Positions 1-13,245 are shown, counted from the first letter of the stretch. The stretch: 64,000 bases of DNA from Hemibagrus wyckioides (GCF_019097595.1 NC_080723.1:17035011-17099010), one strand, 5' to 3'. A program made the numbers and translations. Notes: generated by a model not told the origin, from the letters alone.

Positions 1-1441
1 ATTACTAATTTATTTCGATCTTATTCTATTTTGATTTTTTAAAAATATTTTATTGCATTTTATTGCATATATTTGTTTAATCCCCCCTTTGACCCTTTCG
101 TACCATGATGTATATGTGACCAATAATATTTGAATTTAGAAATGAGAAGGAACATGAGCCATTTTGTTTCAGAGTTAAACACACCAGCCATACCAGTATT
201 TCACCTTGGTGCGCTCAAATGACCCAAACATAATACATGTGATATTTATAGGCTGTGTGACATTGTAATATAACATTTGTGACATGAATATGATCATTTT
301 GCCCTGAACTATGAGGAAGCTTGGGCAGTTTTCATAATATTCACGGCCGTATGGTGAAGCAGAGATTTGAAACAGACTGGGATGATCTGTAAGTTTGGCT
401 CTAAGCTCTCAGACTCGCTGTGCCTCACATCTCACTGAGTGACTGGCACGGGTTTTGGCGTCTGTGTTGACTGGAGCAAGGAAAACTCTGTCTGTAGGGA
501 GATCCTCTGCATGGCCACTGAGGCTGAGGATTAGCTGTCGTACTGGCGTATTTTCTTTCTTTTTTCTCTTTCCTGTCTCGCTTTCTTTCTGTCTGGGATT
601 GCGATGCAGTTAAAGCATATTTCCAGCGTAATGGCTCCAGCTGTATATCTATCAGCTCCCGTCCATCATCTCCGAGTGGCCAGCCAGACCTTGGGCTAAA
701 ACAGACAGAAGCCCTGATCTAGCATTTCCTGACACACAGAGCATGTCATCTTTCCAAACTTCCCCAGAACTGGCAATGACATTCTGTCAGCTGCATGTTG
801 ATGTATAGGATTGCTGTTGGCCCACAATTTGTCAGTGGACGGCAAAAAACATGGAGACTGCTCCGATATTAACATCCGATCTCTTGATCTGCTTTCATTT
901 GTTAAATATTTCTTTAGGAGTTGACCTTAGAAGAGGACGTGAGATGAAAGTTTCAGTGGCTTACTGCTACAGAGCGAGGGGTGAGTGGAGAGAAATATAT
1001 TACCTGTGAACTGCACTGAACCTTTAACTGTGGGTTGCAATCAGAGCTTGCGCGAAGGCAATCATCTTAGTTCTTCAGACGCAATCAGACAGAGTTATTA
1101 GTTGTTAACAGTCTAATAGGTATTCTTCTAAAAATGCTGACTGTGATACCAAGCCCAGAGTTTTCTTCTTCTTTTTTTTTTTTTTATTGTCTTTTTTTTT
1201 TCTTCTTCGATCACTGCTATTCTCATCAAGGTTTAGAAACACTAACTTTGGTCAAATTGGATCCAGACACAGCTGAGCACCCAAAATCACATTTGCTAAT
1301 AGAAAGGAGTTCATTATGTCTATTTGCTAATGAAATGAGTTGAGGAGATGCAGAGGATGAAGAGGATGCAGAGGAGAAGAAGAAAAACAATGGGGTATAT
1401 ACAAAAATTTTGATGAGTCACAACAGTTACATCTGTTTAGA

Positions 1442-1472
<31 letters not shown>

Positions 1473-1474
1473 TG
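1442..1474. repeat. GT microsatellite
   Basis: Uninterrupted GT run ending in CGCGTG. Confidence 0.95.
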
Positions 1475-1571
1475 CAAGTGTATGTATTGGGGGAAAAAGT
1501 TTTCCCCTAAGCCAGCTTTCTTTTGTAGATATACTACCCCCTACTGTACATCAATGTTACTGCATTGCCAG

Positions 1572-1607
1572 TCATTCATTCATTCATTCATTCATTCATT
1601 CATTCAT
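1572..1607. repeat. ATTC tetranucleotide microsatellite
   Basis: Nine perfect ATTC-type units. Confidence 0.95.
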
Positions 1608-3236
1608 CTTTACGACCCTGTTTATCCAATCACAGTTGCGATTATTTAAATTCTGAATAATTCCCCATGGTTAAATGTTATATATTTGATCATTTCATAA
1701 AGCACAGATGGGTAAACCTGCACAGTACTGAACATCCAATTACACTAACAGCTTTAGCATAACTTGCCTCCTTGACATTGGACACTATAACTCTGATATG
1801 CCACAGACCATCTGCTGATCTCTCTGAATAAACAGCATTAAATCCCACTGTTTATACCGCCCTTGACAAACTGACAGAGAAACTGGAGGAAGACCAAAAA
1901 AAAAAAAAGCCATGATTTTTTTTCTTCCTATATATCATTTCCCCCCCCACTTTCTTTGTAGATAACTCAAGCCTAAAGAAAAGAGGAAGGAAACCCTCAT
2001 TGGGATTGGAAAGTCTAAGAGAAACAGTATGTTAATATTCAAGACTGCAGTCTCAACCTGATTTACACTAACAAGCCTTTTTTTTTTTCAATAACAAAGA
2101 AGAAAGAAACCCAATTAGTGAAATTTGGTCTTAGATCGATCTCAGCACTTACAATCCTGGAGATTAGTTAAGAAAAGTTAGCTAATTACACTTGAATAAA
2201 ATGCGAATAATTATCAAATAATCATAAACAGATTCTCTGAGACTGCAATTTGATCATACAGAGTTGGTGGATGCATCCCTGCATCCCAAACGCGTCATAT
2301 TACTATAAATAGCTCTGAGACAATGGAATATTAATATAAAACTAAATCAATGGCCAAACTTAAAATACTTCAGACTCCAGGGAGTTAGACTTTGTTGTAC
2401 TAAGCAGTTGTGTGGAGAGAAGTGCATCATTATATCTACATTACAATGTTATAATTTCCTTGTTTAATGAGATGAGATGAGCAGTTTTAACACTTTGAAG
2501 TTTTTGTTCTTAGCTCTGTATAAAGTAGCCAATCTATTCACTCAAGTAGAAGACTATAATGTGAAAAAACTAAACGATGGTCAAGAAAAATTAAAGTTTA
2601 ACACGCATATATAAATATGTATTATACCACCGCACTGTTGAATCGGATCAGTGTTCAGTAAATTTCTATAAACGATCATTTAATCCATTCCAATTAATTA
2701 TGTTAACAGGCTTAATATAAAATGTTATTGTTCCTATGGTAACTGACAAAGAGAACGAACTGTATGGTTGACAATACACAAACATGGATTTAATAAGTCA
2801 TGCAATTGTTAATAGCTTCTTCATCAGCTGTAAAAATAAATGTTTAAAAATATAAAATAAAAGTTTTCTGACATGAGAAATTCTTCAGAACGGAGGAGTG
2901 AATAACAAGTTGTTTTTTGTCTTTCTGAATTGGAAAAACAATTTGGAATGACCGTTTAGAGCTGCTAGAATGTAAGTGATATGACGTTGTGCAACATTAA
3001 ATATAACAATAAACTGTTAAAATGAAAAATGTGTAGTAGTAGTAGTAGTCAAATTGCTGTGGCAAAATAAAAGTAAAATGTGTAGGGACATGTCGTTAGT
3101 GGAAAATAATAAACCATAGGGTTGGGTTGCATCTGTCACTGATTATTTTCCCATAACACATTAAAAAATTGGTTTTATTCTTTATATATCGTACAGAAGA
3201 TTATTTATCTCACTCAGAAGCACTGCATCTCTTATT

Positions 3237-3902
3237 TGTAGAAGAAGGTCAGTGTTTTCGGGTTCACTCCTGAGTCGCGCTGTTGCCTCTGCCTCTGCCT
3301 CTGCTGATATCAGGGAAGCTTTTTGTCAAAGAACCACACAGAGACAGTGATTGAATAGCAAAACTCTTCGAAGTTTACTGAGATGAACAGGGAGTATTTA
3401 TACAGAAGAAAGGTGCAATATTCAGTGTTATTTATAGGTAAACAAAAGACGTTAGCAGAAACAGACATGGTGGTTGACGTATTCACTGGCGGTTTTATGA
3501 AAATGGTTATCTAAATTACAGAAGAAGTACCTGACAGCGAGTGTCTGTGTCTGTGGCACATGTTCAACAAAACAGAACATAAAGAATTTCCAGGACAAAA
3601 CAAAGTATATCACGGTCATAAGATGATATCATAAACAAATAGTATCACAAAGTCAGCCCAGGGCAGAGTGTGTTGAGATATGTTCAATATATACTGTATT
3701 AGTCACATTTAAACACACCATCCTCTGCTTGCTAGTTATGTGACATGCTAGCTTTAACAACACCACTGTAGTGAACAAGGCTCCAGTGAACGTGTTTTAA
3801 CAAACTCTGGAAACCTGACAGCAGAGCTTCAGTGGAAAACATTTCACTCAAAAACACAGACACAATCCATAGAGCCGGTCAGCTGTCCATTGTTACCCTA
3901 CA
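3237..3902 (-). mobile_element. Candidate solo LTR of a retroelement
   Basis: The segment begins TGTAG and ends CTACA, canonical TG...CA ends with a 5-base inverted repeat. Read on the minus strand it has a TATAAATA box (3395-3402) followed by about 160 bases to the end, as expected for U3 then R-U5. No primer-binding site or coding region adjoins it. The flanking five bases (TTATT and TGTAT) match only in part, so target duplication is not proven. Confidence 0.45.
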
Positions 3903-4078
3903 TGTATCCCTTTCACTCTGCTACCCTCAGCTAGACCATAGAAAATGCTATCTGTTTCTAGTATATGATAGCTTTCGCTGAAGTTTAGTGACCTTGCAGT
4001 TTCATTTACTAGCTTCCCTGCCAAGTAATAGACTTCAATGAGAATTCAGGGCTCTATCCTAAATTAGATATTGTGCAC

Positions 4079-4330
4079 TCTGGTGGTGTAGTAAGAGCCA
4101 GTGGTAGATCAAGGAATAAAGCTTTGTACTACTGATCAAAAGGTCAGGGATTCAAGCTCCAACGTACACCACCAAGCTGCCACTGTTGACTCTTAAACGT
4201 CTTTGCTCAAGGGGCACTGTATCATGGCCGACCCTGTGCCCTGACCCCACCTTCCTGACAAGCTGGGATATGTGAAGAAAAAAAAATATCACTGTATATG
4301 TGACAAAATAAAAACTTCTTCTTCTTCTTT
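4079..4330 (+). repeat. tRNA-derived SINE
   Basis: The head has a degenerate A box (AGAGCCAGTGGTAGAT), then CTACTGATCAAAAGG and a B-box-like GGGATTCAAGCTCC. The body runs through CACCAAGCTGCCACTG and TGACAAGCTGGGATATG. It ends in a TTC-rich tail. This layout is typical of SINEs found in catfish-like genomes. Confidence 0.7.
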
Positions 4331-7300
4331 ACAAGCACCAAAGGTGTAGCTGTTGTGTTTGGTGGTATAGAGATTGGGACAGGTTTTCTTGATCGTAAGG
4401 ATATAATTCTTTTAGGTTGTTATTTGATTAGATTAGATTTAGATTTGATTAAACTTTATTGTTAGAGTGGAGTACAAGTACAAAGGCGATGAAGTGGAGT
4501 TAGCATTTAACTACAAGTGCAAAACAGCGTGTCATTAAAGTGTACAATGTAAAGTGCTTGTGACGTGAAAATGGCATGTTATCAACAGTTCAAATGGAAT
4601 CTAAAGCATAACAAACACATGGTATGATGTGTAATTGAGTTACTGCTGGTTTCTCAGTATGCGCTGTGAGAATAAAAATAACATTATTCTACACATAAAT
4701 GTCAATTTGCTGTGTTCAATGATCAAAACTTCTTATGTTAAACAAGAGCTTGCTTTTAAGATATTGTAAGGTGCCGGTCACCGTGAAGTCAAACTATTTC
4801 ATGTCTAAAATTGGGGCTTGATGATATTTAATGTGAATTACTATTACATAAGTGTCAGAAGCTGAAAAACATCATATAGTGTACAGTATTTTTTAAACAA
4901 TCCCGTTTACATTTTACTTTAGAAATAATTTATTTATACTTAAATAAATTACTTGAAACTTTCTTACAGATGAACATTTGCAGTTTTATTTACATAAGCA
5001 TTTAGTGTATTTTTACCACAGGTAATAGATGCTAATGAATCCGTGAACATTTAATGATGAAAGGAAATTTAGTTTAACATAAACAGCATTATCTCGACTC
5101 TAGACTTTATATATATTTGTAGTGAGATAAATATTAGCCCTTAGAGAAATGCTTAACCCACAAAAACAAATGATTCATGCCTGGTGTGCTCTAAAGCATG
5201 ATGAACACACTTAGTCAGTGCCTAGGGAATAATCTGGCCGAGGAGACAGAGTTCACATGTCAGCACACCTTCTTTATCGCTGGGTAACTTTCATCATGAG
5301 TGTTCTCTGTTCCAGCTGCTCTCACGGCCAGTCACATCCATCCTAAAGTGCTGGACAGAACAGGGTCGAGGTTTAAGAGGCCTCTGTGTACTGGTACATG
5401 CCTGCTCAACATACCGGAGACACTTCTATCAGCTCCGCACAGGGACTGAGAGTAACCACATGGGATTCACTCATAATCTCACTGAGCCTCAGGGTTACTT
5501 CTCGAATGTCTGCTGATAAATATCTCAACATGATGAACCCCTCGGTATTTAGATTAACATTCAGTCCATTCGTGCCATGGGGACAGTGTACAGAAAGATG
5601 ACTTTAAGGAGTTCACAAGCTCAAAATGTTAACATTTCTCAAAAAACAAAACAAAAAAATCAGGGTCAATGAGGTTATGCCAACAGGAAACCACTCGTCC
5701 TTTCATTCATCAACGGAGTTTAATGGCTTTTCAGTTGCACCTTGAGTGCTTTTAGGGTAGAGGAGTATGAGAGAAACACCATACGTTTGCTCTGCTCTCT
5801 TCATTAGTTCCATGTCTGTGAGTAGAACCTGCATGGGGAAAATAATAAGCTAAAGCTTTACCTATTTACATGAAGTCCATGGAGAACCTTTTTACCTCTT
5901 CTGTCTAGAAGAAAAGTCTCCATTTCACCATCGCCATGATGTGTAGAGACACTAGACAAACATAAATCATGTCATTATTTTTGTTTTACTTCTCCCTCTA
6001 TTCCTTTAATAGACTATGAGCAGAGAAGAAATCTGCTTAGTGTTATCTGTAGTGCAGTACAGAAATTCTGTCATTACATTTATCTTGGACTATATGTGCA
6101 TTTAAATACTTGCAAACTTTTTAAAGTTTACTTTAATTTAGATAATACTGTTACTGAATTATTTCTAGTACTAAACTACACATTAGGGGAAAACACTGGT
6201 TACACTGGTTCCTTCCAAGCTCACAGTTACCAGGCTTCCAAGCTTACACTCACCTGTTTACGATTACACACTCTGTGCAACTTCATAAGCCTCTTTTTGT
6301 TACAGCCCCACTGCTCGGTTTCCTTTGTGGTCAGTTGTGATCGCTCCTCTTTGGACTTTTTATCATGCTGATTTTGCTGAACGTTTCGGAATTGTCTGCT
6401 TGCTTTAATAATCTACACACCGACCTGAACTTGCATCCTACTCCGAGTCAACTAGACAGTTTGTGTACATTTGGATCATTGTTACTCCTGACTGCCTTGT
6501 TGATTACTTGACTTGTTTCATTTCTTTTTAGTGTTACTTGTTATTAGTATTACACGTTCAGCAATTATTATTAATGTCAGAATTACTGATTTTTAAAATA
6601 AGGCTAATCCACTGTGCGACAAAAAAAAAGTTGTTATTCATTTACTCATATTATTAAACTACACATGAATGTGTTTTTCCTTTTTTTTTTATTAGTGAAA
6701 CGGAAATTCAAGACCAAATGAATACACTTAATTAAAACCTGTGAAATGGAAATGATTCTCTGACTTGAACATTAGTGCATCCACAGCATTCATCGTTATT
6801 CTTTAATCTGAAAGAATCAATATCAATACATGCCATGAAATCAAACTTTAAATTGTGAGAGAAATGGCAACCTGATGCAAAAAAAACAATCCTGACTATA
6901 ACATCTCGAAATACCTGTGATAAAGGTGGAAATTTTTTTGCTTTTTCAAATCAAGGTAATTTATTTATAAACCTCCTTAACACCACATTTCCACACCTCT
7001 CTTGCATGTCTGCTAAATCATTTTGCACAGATTATATCAGGTGAGGGGATATAAAAGATTAATGTAATTGAAGCCAATTAGAACATAACAAATAGCATTA
7101 ATATAATGAACAAGTATTAACTCTTAATGAAAATGCAGTGTGATCATGCCTTACATGTTTCACTAACAAAACTTCAAACTAAAAAGCAATTAGAGATTTG
7201 GGATAAAAAAAATAATATATAAATAAAATTCAAAGCTCATGTTATAAAAACTCCTTGGAGTAAGAAGATAATTTAGTGTTTGAACACAACTGTATTTGTT

Positions 7301-7799
7301 GGAAATATTTAATTAATTTGCACCCAATGGAAAAATTGCAGAAACTAGCGGGTTAAATTGACCCCACATTTCTGGGGGTTAACATGATCTCCTGAATGTT
7401 ATTGAACCCCAAATTCATTGGATCCTTAATACACAGACAGACGAATGAATACTTCTAAGTTTTCATTGCCTTTCTCTGGAAAGTTCCAAGCCTTTGAATA
7501 CGATTAGCATAGAATATGATGCACCTAATAAGCTGAAAGTGAAGCTGTCATAAAAGTATTTTATTTCCTATTATTAACATTAATAAGACTGATGATAGAT
7601 TGTGCCTTACATAATTAAATGACAAACTGTGAATACCATTACTGTCTGGCAATTCACCCAAAAGTTTAATTAATGCATGAGCATGTCACACTTATCAATT
7701 CAATTGTACACATAATGCAGTGATTTTTGCATATTTCTTCATCCTCCCCTGAAATTCATTCTTGGCTTGACTCTTGTGCACAGGTTTTACATTCTGACA
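4331..7799. other. Non-coding stretch
   Basis: AT-rich, apart from the suspected repeat at 6190-6490. Short open stretches show no recognisable protein. Confidence 0.5.
6190..6490 (+). repeat. Interspersed T/C-rich repeat, copy 1
   Basis: Order of words CACCTGTTTACGATTACAC, GATTTTGCTGAACG, GGAATTGTCTGCTTGC, TTTAATAA and CATCCTACTCCGAGTC resembles a common fish repeat also suspected at 17.7 and 27.5 kb. Class unknown. Confidence 0.35.
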
Positions 7800-7928
7800 A
7801 TGTCTCTGGTGTATTAGTGTTAAGCACTGGCTATATCACTGGCTTTTTTGGTGCATTGATATTAAGTTACTGGTTAACACTGTTAACAAAGTTAACACTG
7901 GCTATGCTACTGGTAAATTGGTGTTACA
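7800..7928. repeat. Degenerate minisatellite, left arm
   Basis: Diverged units built on GTGTTAAGCACTGGCTA and CACTGGTGC-like words, about 25-35 bases each. The array resumes at 9961 beyond the L2 insertion. Confidence 0.55.
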
Positions 7929-9972
7929 CAATTCAATTCAATTCAGTTTTATTTGTATAGCGCTTTTAACAAAGAGCATTGTCTCAAAGCAGCTTTACAT
8001 GAGAAACGACATAAGAAAACAATAAACATATGAACAGACAAACAGACAGACAGTCCTAGATGTTATCCCAAGTGAGCAAGCCTGAGACTGACTGAGGCGA
8101 TTGTGGCAAGGAAAAACTCCCTTAGATGGTAGGAAGAAGAAACCTTGAGAGGAACCAGACTCAAGAGGGAACCCATCCTCATTTGGGTGACAATTGTGTG
8201 ATGCAGATACAGCATGTGTATAGTGTTATGTAAATCAATAAGGAGGTTGTTGTCCATGGCGCTGCTTGAATATCCCAATCCTCACAAGCAGAACCCGGCT
8301 GGAGCTGGTCCATCTCTGGATGACACTGGAGCCGGCACAGTCTCTGTATGCCTCGGGATGGGTAGAAGAAGGGAAACAATGGAACAGCATTAGCGTAGCT
8401 GCTGTTCATAATATTAGCAGTACTAGCTGAATGTGCATTTAATCAGATGTGCTTGGGCACAAGGTTATGGGAAGTGTTAGATGTATGCCAGGCTGAAGAG
8501 ATAAGTCTTTAGTCTACATTTAAACTGGGAGACTGTGTCTGAACCCCGAACACTGTCAGGAAGACTATTCCAAAGTTTTGGAGCTAAATACGAAAACGCT
8601 CTACCCCCTTTTGTGGACTTTGATATTCTGGGAACTACTAGAAGTCCGGAATTTTGTGATCTTAAAGAGCGTGGTGGATTGTAACGTGTTAGGAGACTGG
8701 AGAGATAGGTGGGAGCTAAACCAATTAGAGCCTTGTATGTGAGTAGAGCTAGTTTATAGTCAATTCTAAACTTCACAGGTAGCCAGTGCAGGGATGATAA
8801 TATTGGGGTTATATGATCAAATTTTCTTGATCTGGTAAGAACTCTGGCGGCTGCATTCTGGACTAACTGTAGCTTGTTTATTGAAGATGCAGGACAACCA
8901 CCTAGTAATGCATTACAATAGTCCAGTCTGGAGGTCATGAATGCATGAACTAGTTTTTCTGCATCAGATACAGATAAAATGTTCCTAAGCTTGGCAATAT
9001 TTCTAAGATGGAAGAAGGCTGTTTTTGTGATATTGGAAATATGATTTTCAAAGGATAAGTTGCTGTCTAATATTACGCCCAGGTCTTTCACTGTTGAGCT
9101 AGTAGTAACAGTGCATCCTTCTAGGTGCAAGCTGAATTGTGAGAGCTTCACTGTACTAGTTTTTGGGCCAATAAGTAAGTATCTCTGTCTTGTCAGAATT
9201 TAATAATAGGAAATTATCGGTCATCCAATCTCTAATATCTTTAACACACTCATCTGGTTTTGATGAGATATATAACTGGGTATCATTGGCATAACAATGG
9301 AAACTAATCCCATGCTTTTTAATGATGTCACTCAATGGAAGCATGTATACTGAGAAAAGCAGAGGTCCTAAAACTGACCCTTGTGGGACCCCATATTTCA
9401 CTGGCACTACACTGGACAGTTCTCCATTTAAATCTACAAAATGGTATCGATCAGACAGGTAGGATCTAAACCATTTTAATGCCTGTCCCTGCATGCCTAT
9501 GTGATTTTGTAAGCGATCTATGAGGATATTATGATCTATAGTGTCGAATGCAGCACTAAGATCAAGCAGGACTAAAATGGAGATGCAGCCTTGGTCCGAA
9601 GCTAAAAGCAAGTCATTAGTGATTTTAACTAGTGCAGTTTCTGTACTATGATGGGGCCTAAAACCTGACTGAAATTCTTCAAGGATATTGTTTTCCTGTA
9701 GGAAGATAATTGAGCTGACACCACCTTTTCTAATATTTTAGATATAAACGGAAGGTTTGAAATCGGTTTTTGATATTTTGATTTGATATTTCATCAGGGT
9801 CCAGTTTCGGTTTCTTAAGAAGAGGCTTAATAACTGCTAACTTAAGAGATTTTGGGACATGACCTAGAAATAACGAAGAGTTAATAATATTAAGAAGAGG
9901 CTCTCCAGCTGCATGTATCACTTCTTTCAGCAATCTAGTTGGATACACCACTGATTCATTGGTGCTAAGCAC
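7929..9972 (-). mobile_element. L2-like non-LTR retrotransposon, 5'-truncated, broken
   Basis: The minus strand carries the last part of a fish L2-type reverse transcriptase followed by a 3' UTR whose end (7929-8000, TTTATTTGTATAGCGC) is shared by pieces at 38.3, 41.9 and 44.4 kb. The 5' side stops abruptly at about 9972 inside a degenerate minisatellite. The element sits in the middle of that repeat array, so it inserted after the array formed. The endonuclease half is absent. Confidence 0.85.
8477..9972 (-). pseudogene. L2-like reverse transcriptase remnant with frameshifts and altered catalytic motif
   Basis: Three minus-strand reading blocks (9972-9730, 9611-9156, 9151-8477) belong to one reverse transcriptase split by frameshifts near 9700 and 9155. 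Visible motifs are [15 protein letters not shown] (motif A), [14 protein letters not shown] (motif B) and CYANDTQLY, where the family norm is YADD. The C-terminal block carries RLDYCNALLGG and LHWLPVKFRI, typical of fish L2. The D-to-N change at the active site and the frameshifts make it non-functional. Confidence 0.85.
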
Positions 9973-10530
9973 TGGCTAAGCCACTGGATGACAAATATGA
10001 GCATATCTCACTTGCACTGGCTATAACACTAGAGAATTTAACTGATGCACTGGCAACTCCATTGGTGCTTTGGTGTTAAGTATTGGCTAAGCCACTGGTG
10101 CACTGGTGTTAAGCACTGGGTAAGCCACACACTAGCTACACCTCTGGTGCTTTGATGTTAAACACTAGCTGCATCACTGATATATCGTTGTTAAGCACTG
10201 GCTAAGCCACTATAACATGTATGAGCATGTCTCACTTATTAATTCTGTGATTTTATTTAGCATATTTCTCCATCCCCCTCCCACTGAAATTAATTCCTGG
10301 CTCGTATCTTGTGCACTGATATTACATTCTGACTATGCCTCATGTGAGTTGGTGTTAAGCAATGGTAATGCCTCTGGTGTTAAGCACTGGGTAAGCCACT
10401 TGTGCTTTGGTGTTATACAATAGGTAAATCAGTGGTGCACTGGTGTTAAACACTGGGTTAGTCATTGGTGCACTGGTGTTGAACAATACATAAGTCAGTG
10501 GTGCACTGCTGTTAAGCATGCTGAACTGAT
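9961..10530. repeat. Degenerate minisatellite, right arm
   Basis: At least a dozen diverged units repeat words such as GTTAAGCACTGG, TAAGCCACTGG and GGTGCACTGGTGTT. Spacing varies, which points to an old array. It is the continuation of 7800-7928, split by the L2-like element. Confidence 0.6.
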
Positions 10531-11682
10531 GTTGTCCACACCTGCTTAACAAAACTCAATCATCATAGCAAAGTGTAAATTAAACATGGCTAGTAAGCAA
10601 CAGTTAGCATATAAATACATTGGCCTTCAATTAATTTCTCAATTTAGCAAATTAAAATGATAAATGCATTATGATAAGCAATCTATTTGCTACACTTGTA
10701 TGCTGCTTTACTATTAGAAATAAATAACTTCAAATAAGTAATGCAATGAAATACAATGAACCTGATCATTAGTAAAACCTACAAAACCTAGCATTACCTT
10801 TCCACAACATTAGCAAAAAAAAAAAAAAGTCAATATTTTATCAGGTGAAGTCTCAGCTGAATTTAAAGTTGTAATTCATTAGGTATAACATGTACTGGCT
10901 GCACCAAGGTACTTCTGCCTCTGTGCTCAAGTGAATGTGGTCCAACCGAGAGTCCTTATTCTAGCAAGGTCATAGACTATTTAGGAAACATGACTGCATC
11001 TCTAGCTATAACTGTTTCATTTTATTTCATCTTACCTTAAATAGTTATGGCCCTTCCATAATTACTTGTGCTCACCAACCATCTAAAATGAAAGGCATTT
11101 CAGTCATTTGGTAGTTGGGCAACAACACTGTAATGATTTACTAAAAAAGATGTGCTACTTTGGTATCATAATCCAGCTATCTGGGTGTCGAAGAGGCTCA
11201 TCATATGCTAGTCTCCATCTGTTTACTAATGATACTGCTGGAAGTTTTTTGCTCAAAGATCACATTCACGAGTAGAGAGGTCATTACAGAAGCAGACCAA
11301 GGCAGAGGGCCAGTCCTTGACCGAAATCAGCCTCCTGACACTGGGTTAATGATAATGAAATCACAGTAGGGTGGCAAAAACACTTTGACCCTCTTTCAGA
11401 GAACACGGCAGATTAGCAGTGCTCTGAAGTTCATCAGCTATGTTTGCGGCTAGTGAAGAACTGACCCTCATTGTATAGTGCGTTCGTATGCTGAATTTGG
11501 TTTATGCAGGAAGTAAATTTTAACAGATGTTAAAACTCATTTAAATGTTAAATGAGGTCTTGATTTCTCAGGATTCAGTGGTTTTTGTTCAACTATGTGC
11601 AGAAGTTTCCAGAGATTCCATTCCTTATGTCTTTATACGTCATTCATACCTGATTTGATCTTCCTGTTGTTTGTAGCATAGG

Positions 11683-11719
<37 letters not shown>

Positions 11720-12008
11720 AAGATTTTCAAATTATTTCCCAGTAGGAGTTTCTTATTCAGTAGGAATAAGAACTCATTATAGAGGAAGTCTAAGGCCAGT
11801 CAATTATGCAAAGAATATTTTAGTCAAACACTTTCATGAACTCTTTAGTATTTCAAATTTAGGCTCTAAACATTTATAATTTGTACTTTTTCTGATTAAA
11901 AAGAGATTTTAAGTATTATAAAATTGAGGAGAGGGGGAAAAATCAATATTCATCATGACATAATGCTACAGATCAATAGGACAGCCAATAAATATTTAAA
12001 AATATATA
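10531..12008. other. Non-coding stretch
   Basis: Nothing recognised apart from a GT microsatellite at 11684. Confidence 0.5.
11684..11717. repeat. GT microsatellite
   Basis: About 17 GT units. Confidence 0.95.
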
Positions 12009-12010
12009 TA

Positions 12011-13243
12011 CACTATATTGCCAAAAGTATTCGCTCACCCATCCAAATAATCAGAATCAGGTGTTCCAATCACTTCCATGGCCACAGGTGTATAAAATCA
12101 AGCACCTAGGCATGCAGACTGTTTTTACAAACATTTGTGAAAGAATGGGTCGCTCTCAGGAGCTCAGTGAATTCCAGCGTGGAACTGTGATAGGATGCCA
12201 CCTGTGCAACAAATCCAGTCGTGAAATTTCCTCGCTCCTAAATATAATACAGCTGACAGTTGACTGTGGAATAAGAACATGGAAGTGTTTGGGAACGACA
12301 GCAACTCAGCCACAAAGTGGTAGGCCACGTAAACTGACGGAGTGGGGTCAGCGGATGCTGAGGCGCATAGTGCGAAGAGGTTGCCAACTTTCTGCAGAGT
12401 CAATCGCTAACAGACCTCCAAACTTTATGTGGCCTTCAGATTAGCTCAAGAACAGTGCGCAGAGAGCTTCATGGAATGGGTTTCCATGGCCGAGCAGCTG
12501 CATCCAAGCCATACATCACCAAGTGCAATGCAAAGCGTCGGATGCAGTGGTGTAAAGCACGCCGCCACTGGACTCTAGAGCAGTGGAGACGCGTTCTCTG
12601 GAGTGACGAATCGCGCTTCTCCATCTGGCAATCTGATGGACGAGTCTGGGTTTGGCGGTTGCCAGGAGAACGGTACTTGTCTGACTGCATTGTGCCAAGT
12701 GTAAAGTTTGGTGGAGGGGGGATTATGGTGTGGGGTTGTTTTTCAGGAGCTGGGCTTGGCCCCTTAGTTCCAGTGAAAGGAACTCTGAATGCTTCAGCAT
12801 ACCAAGACATTTTGGACAATTCCATGCTCCCAACTTTGTGGGAACAGTTTGGAGCTGGCCCCTTCCTCTTCCAACATGACTGTGCACCAGTGCACAAAGC
12901 AAGGTCCAAAAAGACATGGATGACAGAGTCTGGTGTGGATGAACTCGTCCTGACCTCAACCTGATAGAACACCTTTGGGATGAATTAGAGCGGAGACTGA
13001 GAGCCAGGCCTTCTCGTCCAACATCATTGTGTGACCTCACAAATGCGCTTCTGGAATAATGGTCAAAAATTCCCATAAACACACTCCTAAACCTTGTGGA
13101 CAGCCTTCCCAGAAGAGTTGAAGCTGTTATAGCTGCAAAGGGTGGACTGACGTCATATTGAACCCTATGGATTAGGAATGGGATGTCACTTAAGTTCATA
13201 TGCGAGTCAAGGCAGGTGAGCGAATACTTTTGGCAATATAGTG
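12011..13243 (+). mobile_element. Tc1-type DNA transposon with perfect 29-bp terminal inverted repeats
   Basis: Bases 12011-12039 and 13215-13243 are exact inverted repeats of 29 bases, starting CACTATATTGCC, and TA lies on both sides (12009-12010, 13244-13245). The 1233-bp length and internal transposase are typical of Tc1-like elements. The same family opens, inverted, at 63706. The intact ends suggest the copy is not very old even though its gene is broken. Confidence 0.93.
12145..13161 (+). pseudogene. Tc1-like transposase, broken
   Basis: The start MGRSQELSEFQRG is at 12145, but the N-terminal DNA-binding half is disrupted by a frameshift near 12235 and another near 12435. The catalytic half reads WSDESRFS (first Asp) and [12 protein letters not shown] (second Asp). 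A short deletion near 12942 shifts the frame just before the [11 protein letters not shown] segment, which still encodes the third catalytic Glu in another frame. It ends at a TGA near 13161. The gene cannot make a full transposase. Confidence 0.88.
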
Positions 13244-13245
13244 TA

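Larger units (their letters stand above)
1..3236. other. Non-coding stretch
   Basis: AT-rich DNA with two microsatellites (1442, 1572) and homopolymer runs. I see no exon with both splice sites and a plausible domain. Confidence 0.5.

Noticed and set aside
4079..4330. Possible true tRNA gene
   Set aside because: The A and B boxes are degenerate and are followed by a SINE body and tail.
12469..13199. Long minus-strand open stretches
   Set aside because: They are antisense shadows of the Tc1 transposase.
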